Shown: positions 22,097 through 32,700 of the stretch, piece after piece
How positions within the stretch are numbered: position 1 is the first letter of the stretch
Layout: every line of letters begins with the position of its first letter
Origin: Morinoia aosen
Lineage: Eukaryota; Arthropoda; Malacostraca; Amphipoda; Talitridae
NCBI GenBank assembly: GCA_030386875.1
Contig: CM059563.1
Coordinates: 49,913,602-49,977,601, forward strand
Direction: 5' to 3'
DNA length: 64,000 bases
Notes under the pieces: generated by a model
What the model was told of the DNA's origin: nothing
Seen by the model: the letters and a program-made list of their open reading frames with translations, nothing else
The model's database searches: none
Made by a program: the position numbers and the translations under genes

Positions 22097-22899
22097 GACC
22101 TGTCCTCTTGTATGAGCATGGGAATTTCGCGCATGAGATCCCATACATTAATACACTTGCGGTACACGTGTTAGAGCTACATAGCTACTATCTGTGCTCT
22201 GTGTTGGGCCCACTCAACCATTGTGCTAATGAAATCTACTTCGCTGAGATTCGAATCCAAAATGATACCTATGCTATTTTTCCCACTAAATATACTATAA
22301 AAATGATCATGATCAAACCAATCAGAATAGATAGAAAGCAGAAGAGCATTACATAATATGATTGAATGAATCTGCACTCGCAGCACGACAACTCGAGTCT
22401 ACTACGCTGAGAGTGCTCAAATGAGGCGACCTCAGAAGCGCGTTCAACAGATGACGATAATTCTATATGCACATAATTATTTATCCCATTTTAAGTAGCT
22501 GCGAAAAAAATTGAAAGTTTTTAATTTTTCAAAAATACACGTACCTGACCAATGATGAACGCAATGGAAAATGCAAGTTATCAATTCGAGCGTTATAACG
22601 TATTAATTACCGAACAGAGTATACTGCACGCCACAAAGTACTTAAAAAGAGGGACGCATAATATTATTTTTAACAAAAAAAAATTTTTACGATGAATTTC
22701 AAAGATGTTAATAAAAAGCCGATAAGCAAGATGATAAAAATATAGCAAACGTTAGTAAATAAGTTATGTTTGAAGATACACATGGCTTGTTTAAACTTCA
22801 ACAGTAGAAAAGCTTATTTACGTGGGTGGACTGAAATAACTGTTACAAATAAAAAATACCGAACATATATTACAACCGATGAAGTCAGATTAGGATACC

Positions 22900-23001
22900 A
22901 ATAGAAAGGCCTACATAACTTTTACCTCGGGACCTCGCATTTTACAGGCCCCTGGGAGTATTTATTTTAATCGATACAGTAGTTGTATCCCCCTGAAGGG
23001 G
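22900..23001 (-). repeat. SINE-like family A fragment (5' end only)
   Basis: Matches the last 100 bases on the hairpin side (CTCGGGACCTCGCATTTT, CAGTAGTTGTATCCCCCTGA); the 3' part is missing. Confidence 0.7.
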
Positions 23002-23334
23002 ACAAGCCTAAATAATGGCTGAGAATATAGTTATCAAACAAATCTTATGAGGCCAGTACAATACTTGTATGCTCAACTCGATGAAAGAAGAGAGGCGCAG
23101 TTGAATAATAATTTAGGCAACAGAAACGTAAAATGACGTTTGTCACAGAAACTTTTTAAAATGCCCGGATAGAAGTAAGAAAAAAATAAAGAACTTGTGA
23201 GTACAGCAGTGAAGAAAGCAACAAGTGACTCGTTTTAGTTGAAGTTATCATTCATGAAATGTGTTGAGCGCTCACTCTCAATTTGGATTCCTCTGATATC
23301 ATCGTAAACGACTTTTGAAGTGATCTACGGTTCT

Positions 23335-23908
23335 ACAGGTTATTTTTCAAATACTGGACCCGAAAAAATCATTAGTAACTTTGATATGTTGAACGGATTT
23401 TTGAAAACAAAACAGCAGTAAAAAACTAAGATTCATATCTTTTATTAGGACTAATTTTTGAAGATGACATTCTCCATGTGGCGTCCACTCGACTGCAGGC
23501 AATATTGGGTGCGTGTCCGCATGCTTCGCATTGCAGCACTGGTGAGGGAGGGACCGATCAATCTTATTTCTCTGAGTTGAGTCAGATCCATTGGTTCGTC
23601 ACGATAAACTCGGGCCTTTAGATATCAGCCCCGTTAGGCTAGGACAATGCTCCTTCAATTAGAGAAGTATGCATTGCTTACGAAAGCTAATTATTGCTTT
23701 GTTCAGTCGTCATCTTGACGGCAGTTTCAAAACAGGATGAATTTTACCGTGTCCTCTGATTCTTATTTTCACTATTGTATCATGAATACGTAGGTACCAA
23801 ATAAAATATATTAATCTCAGGATGTCTACTGCCGTTTTGTTTTCAAAAATCCGCATATTGTATCAAAAGTTACTAAATACTTTTTCGAGTCCAGTGTTTA
23901 AAAGACAC
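23335..23908. mobile_element. DNA transposon remnant with ~80-bp terminal inverted repeats
   Basis: Left arm (about 23335-23419) contains CGGATTTTTGAAAACAAAAC. The same stretch appears inverted in the right arm (about 23826-23908), together with AACTTTGATA- and TACTGGACCCG-type blocks. The interior holds the tail of a Tc1/mariner-superfamily transposase on the minus strand. Confidence 0.75.
23451..23621 (-). pseudogene. C-terminal remnant of a Tc1/mariner (IS630)-type transposase
   Basis: Minus-strand frame of about 56 codons ending at TAG (23451-23453). It reads LKARVYRDEPMDLTQLREIR, then IGPSLTSAAMRSMRTRTQY, then CLQSSGRHMENVIF. This fits the C-terminal signature of many Tc1/mariner-like transposases: LK-x-RVY, a [DE]LxxLRxRI-type helix, an IxPxM[LR] helix, and CLxxxGxHxE. 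The catalytic DDE domain is absent, so it is a dead fragment inside a non-autonomous element. Confidence 0.7.
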
Positions 23909-24269
23909 CGTGTACAAACAAGATGAACACAAACAAAACCTCATACGTCGGCGCGTGTCCTAAAAACTGAAATCGATCAACTATACGCTCCAATTTATTC
24001 ATAACTTTTACCCTCATATACAAATCATCAAGACCCACGTTATATAGCTATCTATGTAGAATGGGAGGTCCGCTGGCGGGGAGAGTATAATAACTGGCGC
24101 ACGAGTAAATAGAAGCTGGTATAGCTGGTCGTTCATGAGAGGGAATTTTTAAAGCGCTCATTTGTCAGAAAATTCTCATATATCTACACGCAACAATGTC
24201 GGGAGTGAAGAACTAAACTTGTAATTCCTGAAGTTCAATTTTTACTTCCGTACCAAAAAACAATGTAGC

Positions 24270-24584
24270 ATAGATTAGATTAGATTAGATTATTAGTTAG
24301 TTAGTTTAAGCCTCCCTATCCGCAACAAATGCGATCCAAAGAGAAGAAAGAAGAAGGCACCATCTAGCATGGAGTTAAGGGAACGTGAAATCTATGCAGA
24401 AAAGGCATAGAAACAGTAAGATGAGAAAAAAGTTCATGAAACAAGATCAAAGTTGAAGAAGAAAGTAGTAGATGCTAAAAAAACAGGACAGCAGTGAACC
24501 GAAAAAAGATGGTCCGCAACAAAACAAAAACCTATTCTATCTTAACAAAAAGAAAGCTTACTTAACCTTTAGCTCAGGCCTTTA
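24270..24584 (-). mobile_element. SINE-like family A copy with (TCTAA)n tail
   Basis: The low-coordinate end is an expanded TAGATTAGATTAGATTAGAT array, the clearest example of the family's 3' tail. The high-coordinate (5') end is truncated after AGCTCAGGCC. It lies about 116 bp downstream of the donor of the giant exon and supplies the stop codon of its read-through frame. No TSD found. Confidence 0.75.
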
Positions 24585-24700
24585 GGAGTTCGAAACTCTG
24601 AATGCTCAAGAAGAGGCGTGCGGAAGAGAGTGCGATCCTGCCTATGAGAAAAATACAGAATGTTTATCCAGATACCACTTGGTTTGCAACTCTGTCTCAC

Positions 24701-27700
24701 CTTCCACCAGAAACTTCTATAGCATCGTTGCGTTTTCTCGTCATTCGTAGACATATGAACCCAGAGAAGCATTCGCTTAGTCTTCTCCATCTCCCACCTT
24801 TCTCGGTCTTCAGGTAAGCGGCTTCGTCTCATTTGCACCATCTGATCCCAGAGAAGACCATCTTGATACGAGTCCATACGTCCCCCGTTTTGTTGCTCAG
24901 CATGAAGGAAAGCCCGATTATTCTTATCTATGAGTACCGACCCAAAGGATCGATCCTCCGCAAATATGACGCTTTCCATGTCAGACCATGAAACTGAGCC
25001 TTCTTCCAAGTGCTTGACCATGTCAAAACGAACAGACCGTTTAGGGAGCGCAGCCGCTTGCTGACAGATCGTCTTCTCGCCAGCAGGTTGCGAGGAACAG
25101 TAAGACTCACTGTCACACTCCGGACATGGAGTTGGAGTACAATCGTAATCGGGAGTGGGCACGCGCTGGTCGAAATTTATTTGCTGGGATACGTTTTCTA
25201 AGTCATCCACATTAAAACTTGGCATTGATGCCATTGAATTCGAATGAGGGTCGGATACATCGGCAAGAGGACGAGGTAAGGTCGAAAGAGGAGTGTAGTC
25301 TGGCGTGGGTAGCCAAAGTTGTTCAACCGCGCCTCCATTGCATTGTATTTTTAAAGATTCACGCTCCCTGTTTTCGTCGTTTTTACCTTCACCAAAAGAA
25401 AAGGGTTTCACCTGATCGTTCGTGCCACCATCAGTAAAATTTGTAACTTCTGATTGTTGAATGCAACGAGTTTGTTCACGCGAGTCGTCAATCGAGTTAT
25501 GGGCAGTTAGCGATTGTTGCCGCTTTTCATGGAAGGAACCAAATATTCTACTGATCTGAGGAGCAAGCTGTTCTCTTTTCGAAGCCACAGAGCTAGCGCC
25601 GTCTGCGCACGAGAATTCTTTAGCCTGTAGAAGTGAAGCGCTGGTTTTCGTTTCATCATCATCCTCGTCGCTTTCAGATGCAATGAACTTACGTCGAAGT
25701 TTGAGTTTCAGCTCACGTATCATATCATTGTTTTTTTCACCCATTACTGACACACCTAATTTCTGAACTCGTTTAAATTTGTCAATAGAACCTGAGGGAG
25801 TTTCACCAGCAGATATTGACTGGTCTGCGGGTATGTGAGGAGCGTCTGGAACTACTGATTCAGGTTGACTTTCAGAAATCTGTCCAGTTGTATCACTGTG
25901 TTCTTCAACTTCATTACTTGAAAAAGGCTTTGCACGGGACTCAGAAGTTTCCCTGTTAATTTCCTCTATTTCGTCAGCGCTTATTACCTCTTTGTAGTCG
26001 TCTGGCTTGCAATCTTTTTCAGCATTTCTCGGCGGTTCAGGTGCTTTGAACATTTCCTCCGTTATTTCAACTGCTTTGCCCTTACGGATGATCAGTGGAG
26101 TTGGGTGAGAACTTGTAGGAGGGTCTCGCGTAACGTAGGCGCCGTGCATTGTTTGGAAAACGAGAGAGTTGTGAGCACCATAAAGTGGCTCACCGTTGCG
26201 AGAGCCATAAACTTGTAGTTCGGCAGATACACAATTTGTAGGTTTCTCTGGATCTTTAGGGCGGGGAGCAGCTAACTTGTTATGAGAGGCTAACATCTCA
26301 GCACTAGAATAAGAATGGTGTTTCAGCAAAAGAACAGGCGGCGCAGAAGAGTCAGAGCTATTTGTGTTCATAGTATTGATATCGTATCTGTTTCTGTTAT
26401 CGCTGTCTGAATCAAACGATGGTAAAGTATCTGGACAACCAGAAATATTTACCTGACTTTCTTCTTCAGCATCACTTTCATTAAGTTCATCATGACATCG
26501 CAGTTTATTAAAAAATTGCTCAATATTAGTCGAAAATGGCTTGACAAGACTTGGGTCTTCCTTTTTCCGCCTCAAATTGCCTACAACACGCGGCCCAATG
26601 GACTCCGCGCTCCCACAGACAGACTCGCCTGCGATGCTCAGGCTAGCGCATACTAGAAGAGGTCTGTCAGGATCATTCGTTTTATCAGCTCGAACATAAT
26701 CCCAAGAAGTGTCTGAGTCTATATTAAATGCTGTGCTTACGCTGGCGGACTTGTCAAACTCGCTCGTGTCACTTTCGTGGCCGTGATTTACTACGTATTT
26801 GTCCCTCTTACAGGAGACCTTCCTGTTCGCAATCAGTCCCGCCTCCGCCACGCTGGAGCGGTCTGACGCATCAGCGCCTTTGAAAATGACGCTCTCCACG
26901 CTCGTGATGCTATCTGATTCAGAGTCGAAACTAGTCATGGTGGCAGACACTGGAGGCGCCTCATAATGGTCAATTTCCGACACGATCGAAGACGGCCCGT
27001 GACTTTCTTTTGCTGCCAAAGCTTCACTTTCCTTGGCCTCAGAGGAAGCTTGAGGACCGAACGCGCCATTTTCATTCACATTATTATTGATGTTCTTGTT
27101 GTTCGATACAGATACATTTTTCGACAGATTCTGAGAACTAGTGGTACTATGTGATGTTTTTTGAGAATTATTCATAGCTGAAGTATTTTCGACCTTCAAA
27201 ATATCTTTTGATGAAAATTTTTTGAACCCCAGGCCTGCTAACCCAGAAAAAAATTTCTTCAGCTGAGTTTTTGGAGCATGAGCATTTTCAACAAGCCGCA
27301 CAGGTATTCCTTTATTATTCGAGCCAGATAGTGAATCCTCTTCCCTGGGGATGACACCTTCTAGTGCCACATTAAGTGCTTCCTGTGAAGCAACTGAAGC
27401 TCGTCCATCAGAAGAAGCTGAGCTGTAAGACTGAGTAGATCGCAAATTGGAAGGCTTTTTAGGCAAAGGTGGAGGCTCGAGGTCGCAGTAGTCACCATCA
27501 ATCGAACTTCCCATCGAGAGACAGTGCCTCACACCCGCTGTCGGGTCACTCACTGCAGACGCCACTTCATACGTAAGTGGGTCAGGCCGGTCGGGCGACT
27601 GGCGGGGACTACAGTCCTGAGGGTCGGCAGCAGAACAGCTGCTCCCGTCTCTTGATCTGCATGACCCCCTGCAGTCATCGTCTGATGCGCTTTTGGGATC

Positions 27701-30119
27701 GCTCCTCGTGTCTTGGGTACAATTCTTTGCGAAAGGGCCGCTATCTTCAAACTTGGATTTACCGTCAGTACAGCACTGTTGGTTTTCGTACGTATGTGAA
27801 TTTTGGATATACGTTTCGTCAGGACCAGCAGACTGAGGGAAGTCACCATTTTCCCGCGGCATACGTTGACTCAAATTTTCTTTTTCGTTAGATGAGATAT
27901 CATTAATTACAATCGAGGAGTGTTTCAGTCCATCACGGCAGGAAAAATACGTAGATTCTTGCAAACGTTTAACAATGTCGCCAACTTTGAAGTTTGTAAT
28001 AGAGGTTTCATTGCTTTTTGGATCGTAAGTCATGCATCGACCACTATAAATATCATCGAATGAACTTACCAAACTCTGTACTTTGCCTATACTTTTGAAT
28101 TCAGCTTCGGCGTCCTGGCCTGACTGAGGCAGAGCATTCATACTTGCACTGAGTTGCGAAGCATCGGATAAACTGGACATATTTTCGGATGCTTCGGAGA
28201 TGGCATCCTCGGAAGGAACTTTTGGCTCAAATATCAGCGAATCTAAGCTCCCGAAAGTATCGTAATCAGAAACATCGCGACTTGCGCCAGATTTCTTTGA
28301 ACGGAGGCTGAAACTTTCTTCCATAGGAACGTAAATGAGTCCAAGATTGATATTGCTCAAAGTCTCCCAGTCATGAGCTAGCGCTTCTTTGAGTTTTTTA
28401 CGAATTTCCTCATTTCTCTCTTCAAACTGAGCGTAGTCCAAGGAGTCAGTATTGTTGTCGATGTGTTGCTTGATGATATCCATGACTTTTGTTTTGGTAG
28501 AAGGCGCGATGTGCTGCTGAGTGGCGAGCACGGCCATGACGCGCCGCTGGAGCTCGGCTGCGGCCGCCTGCCGCAGCTCGTGCCGCCTGTCTCTCCCACT
28601 GACCACCCCGTAGCAGTCGCGATCCTCCATTTCACTACACGACTGATCCGCTTCAAAGTCTCGCATGCTGCCTCCGTTTGATTGCGGCGACAGAAGCTCT
28701 TCTCTTCCGTTTCGCAATTCCCAAGAGGAAACGACTTTTCTCTCGTACAACAACTCATGCTCCTTTATAGACCAAGAATCCTGTGAAGACACCATCGACT
28801 CCACTCCAGATGAGGTGGCACCGTTGTTCTCCATTTCTCGATCATGGTTCTCTTCGACTTCGCGAACTTGATCGAGTCGAGCCAAAATTTCAGACCTGGA
28901 AATAAATTTTTTACTGGAACGCCGGCCTCGAGAGGCACTACTTAGCGCGAAGCTGCGGGATGTGTCGGGCAGCGGAGAAAGCTCGTGACGTGACAAAATC
29001 TCAGAGCGAGAAACATACACTGGCTCTTCGTCAGTTGCTAAGGATTTCCACGAGTCAGCATCCTCTTCCCGCTGCTTTTGCTGCTGCCGTCGAGCCAAAG
29101 AATTCCTCAAATTTCTAATATTACGGTACAAGTCAGTTTGTGTTTCGAATTCCGCCTCGGTGAAAGCACTACCATCCGGCTCTTTATTCATTATTTCAGA
29201 GTCAGACGAGTCGCTCTGTGAACGATGCACTTCAGCAAAAACTTCATGCTCGCTTGTCGGGGAAAAACCACTGTCGCGCATTTCATGGGTGCCAGTGTTG
29301 TATTTCAGGTGTTGCGACGGAGATTTCTCGTTTCTCCCCATCAGAAAATAATTCGTGTCATGAAACACTTCATCGTTCTTGAGTCTCGTCACTTCAATAT
29401 GAAGAGAATCAGAAGACAGTGATTTCGACTTTTTCTTTTTCTTGGAACTCTCCACATGAGCTGGAATGGGCTCGTATATTCTAGCAAAATTTTCTTCCAG
29501 GTCGTCCCAAGAATCGGCGACTGAAGTGGCATCAACGCTGTCTGCTTTTCCTCGTTCTTTCACTTCAAGCTCAATCATTTTACGGATGAGTAATTTGCGT
29601 GACATGTACATGCTCTCTTCAGTTTCTTCGTCGTATAAGTCTTCGGTGATGGGGTCATCGCTGCTCAGTTTAGCAACGTCAGAAGGCTTTGTAGGGGTAG
29701 ATTTGCCCGACTCGCCAGAGGACGCTCCTGACGACGAGCCGGGCTTGTGTACAGGCTTCTCGCGCGAGCCTGAATGGAGCAGCGGCAGCTCCCCAGCAGA
29801 GGGTTTACTGGACACGTCACATTTGTTGCCGCACGAAAACTCAGACGAGCTGCTCTTTTGTTTGACCACGTTCTTTCGGGGGACATTGTTCATGCCTTTC
29901 GTTTCTGTCGTGACCGCTGGTCTTTTATTCTTAGCTTTGTCAACATTATTTTCTTTCTTTTCCGAGCCATTTCGAACTTTGCGGTTTTGAGTGACACCGC
30001 CAGCTTTCTCATCACCATTAGGACTTTTTGGCCGGTTCCTCGAAGGACTGAGCGCTCTCGTCACTGATTCCAAAATATTTTTGCCACGAAAGGAGCTTCT
30101 CTGCATCAGATCCCTCATA
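24701..30119 (-). CDS. Giant single exon of an unrecognised, largely disordered protein (~1806 aa)
   Basis: From ATG at 30118 an open frame of 1806 codons runs to a strong phase-0 donor (TGGAAG|GTGAGA). The frame itself continues to a TAA at 24569, but that part is intron and SINE. An acceptor (GCTTACGTTTCAG|T) sits one base before the ATG, so a 5' exon exists; the ATG may be the true start or an internal Met. The protein is Ser/Asp/Glu/Lys-rich. Visible parts: basic N-terminus (1-90); helical, charged segment (about 510-590); class II SH3-type ligand PPPLPKKP (882-889); KKFFSGLAGLGFKKFSS (954-970); basic LKLKLRRKF (1470-1478) followed by an acidic cluster; two PTPDY motifs (about 1604 and 1654); PP1-docking-like KRSVRF (1693-1698). 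No known globular domain is recognised. I expect a cytosolic scaffold or cytoskeletal adaptor, but that is inference. Later exons are not identified. Confidence 0.85.
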
Positions 30120-32356
30120 CTGAAACGTAAGCATCACACTTTCATAAAAAGCAAACAAATCACGTATCGAGCATGAAGAAGTTCTTGCCCCATTCTTCCA
30201 CGAAATTTGATTATAACTTAAGTGTCAACTCAATATATTCATGGAATAATTATGAACTTGTAAAAACTGAACACAGTGTACCTTAATTTATGCATCACCT
30301 CACAATTACTATTCTATCTCACTCAAAGTATAATCGAAATCGGCGTGCTATCCGAGAATGAAGTGTACAAAAGGAGACGGGTTGTGTGCGGCGGTAGAGA
30401 GCAGGAGGAGAGAGCGCCACCCGCCCACTCCACGGAAGGTATCCAGCAGCGGACTGGCGGCGGTGCGGCACACGCGCTCCGGCGGTGCGGCCACAACAGC
30501 AGCTCGCGCGCGCATTTTCTTCACGACGCTTTTCATTCTAACCTATTATACTTGAAACTAAGCGGTTTTCTCTTCAATTACGCGCCAAATTCAAAAAACA
30601 TTCGTCCCAGTGAACTATCCATAGTAGAAAATTTCTTAAGAGTACAAAATTGTACACAACCAACACACGCACTGATTTAACGTCCAGTTAAAAAAGTATT
30701 TTGCAAGACACTGGAAGACCATAAGAAAGTTGCCTAACTTATTTGCTTATACGCGCGATAAGGTTAATTTTTGAAAGACATTCCACATAGGTGATAGTTA
30801 CGGTTGACAAGGTCAAACCAACCAAGAAGCCGCAGCGAATTACAGAGACCAGCTACACCACCAACACACGTAACGCCCCAGTTGTTGAATAATTGGCATG
30901 AGAAGATACACTTGCAACGAAGAGGCAGCAGCTGCACCAGCGATGCTGTGTTCCTCAGAGCGCAGATCGCAAGAGGACGTGCAGGCAAATGGAGGAGGGA
31001 GGGGAAGCGCTCGCGTGCTAACGGTGCAAGCAGCTGTAGGGGGCAAAAATAGCGTCCAGGCCTCGGCCGGGTGATGAACAGAGAAGCAAAAATGAGCCGA
31101 GAATGCTGGCCACAAACAGCCACTAGACTTCATAACCTTGCGTACGCATACAAGGCTCTATTTAAAATTACCCGGTATTACAAAAACATGCCGCAAAATT
31201 AGACCAGACCATAAGGAAATGAATATAATCCATTCAAAATTTCAGGATGAATCTTTCGAGTTTGGACAACTACGTAATTGAACTCAGCCTTGACTAAAAT
31301 TGAATATTGTTGTAGTACATTGATAACCTTCCTGGACTAGAGGTTCTGAACCTACACTAAAACCATGACACCAAATAGCGAGTGGCGAAGTTAGTTATCA
31401 ATATAGGCAATTGAATATACAAGATAAAGCTACGAAAAATTTAAAAACTTACCCTCAAATACAGTCACGTATTTTCATCCAAAACAACATCCACTACTAA
31501 AAACCGTTAATACCTTACTAGACTGTTGTTGGCGACTGATGGATAATCGATTACGCTGATTATGAGAATAGCTTCGAATACATCACTAAACAAGTGAAAA
31601 GGAGCGCCGAAAAACATGCTCACACAACGTAGGAGACAAAAAGATGTTAGTTGCTGGCTGGCTGAGCTCAACCTTTCGCTGCTCTATAGATGACTAACCA
31701 CAGGTTGCGGGAGAAAGGTCCACATTTAGGAGGAGCATCCAACGCCAAAATCACACAGAGACATCAGCAAAACTGGGCCATTTTTCTAAAAACGAATGAT
31801 CGTAAGCAACAGAACGGTGATGTACATGAATTCCATTCTTCTCGGGAATTTCACTCTTGAAATATTATTTATTAAAAGTACTACTTTTAGAATACTCTGT
31901 ACAACTATTTACAATACTCGAGTACATCATCATTCCATGCCAACTTATCTCCCAGAAATGTTCTATTCGCCAGCGTTGTAGAAATTAAAGATCAAAAATC
32001 GTCACAAGTTCACTGATGATTTTTTTACAGAGAAAACGTAAACTGTCAAAAATTCCTATAAAATTTTCAAAAACACCACAAGAGAACCTACAGGAAAAAG
32101 CGAAAAAAAAACACGTGGATGTTGCAACCTGTAAGACGAGAAATAATTGAGAACTACTCAAGCCAGAACTTCAAAGATAAGTTATAAGAATGGGTCATCG
32201 ACTACACAAATGCTAATTGTGGGATAGAAAATTAATACCCCGTTTTTACACATTAGCTACCAAACAGAGATGGAATGTGGGCAACAAACTATGCCCATCA
32301 ATAAAGTATTAAAAATAAAACGAAGGGCGTAATTATGACCAACCACATCTTTCATG
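30120..32356. other. Upstream region of the giant exon; GC-rich islands, no coding exon supported
   Basis: Two CpG-containing islands (about 30355-30540 and 30900-31080) stand out from the AT-rich background. On the minus strand a TATA-like AAGTATAATAGG lies just upstream of the first (30542-30553). It could be the promoter and non-coding first exon of the giant gene, but I find no consensus donor. Otherwise nothing. Confidence 0.35.
30355..30553 (-). promoter_or_regulatory. Possible promoter/5' UTR island of the giant-exon gene
   Basis: GC-rich block 240-430 bp upstream of the giant exon's acceptor, preceded on the minus strand by TATA-like AGTATAATAGG. The evidence is composition and position only. 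Confidence 0.2.
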
Positions 32357-32700
32357 GCCCCTCAGGGGAATACAACTATTGTAACTATACGAGTAAGCGC
32401 TCCCAGGGGGATTAAGTGAGGTCACGAGCTGAAGGTTAGGTAGGCCTTATTTTTGTTGAAATAGAATAGGATTTTTGTTTTGCTACGGACCATCTTTGTT
32501 TAGGTTCACTGCTGCCTTATTTTTCAGCACTTACTACTTTCTTCTTCAACTTTTTCTTGTTTCATGAACTTCTTTCTTAGCTTATTGTTTTTATGCAACT
32601 TGTGCGAAGATTCCGAGTTCCACTAACTCCATACTAAATGGTGCCTTCATCCTTTCTTTCTTTGAACATCTTTGTCGTGGTAAAGGGAGGCTAAAACGTT
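32357..32700 (+). mobile_element. SINE-like family A copy, opposite orientation
   Basis: The only copy in the window with the hairpin end on the low-coordinate side (CCCCTCAGGGGAATACAACT) and the GGAGGCT end on the high side. About 85% similar by eye to the others. No clear TSD. Confidence 0.75.

Larger units (their letters stand above)
21258..23334. other. Non-coding, with GC-rich island 21840-22100
   Basis: No coding region. The island contains a 25-bp near-palindrome and, on the minus strand, an arthropod initiator-like TCAGTC, so it could be a promoter or 5' UTR. Beyond it I see only the SINE fragment at 22900-23001. Confidence 0.35.

Noticed and set aside
22240..22262. B-box-like GAGATTCGAATCCAA suggesting a tRNA
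   Set aside because: No matching A box, no cloverleaf arms upstream.
24569..24700. Last 43 codons of the long frame of the giant exon as coding sequence
   Set aside because: They follow a strong GTGAGA donor and run into a SINE, so they are most likely intron.
29466..29990. Plus-strand frame of 174 codons
   Set aside because: Antisense shadow of the giant exon.
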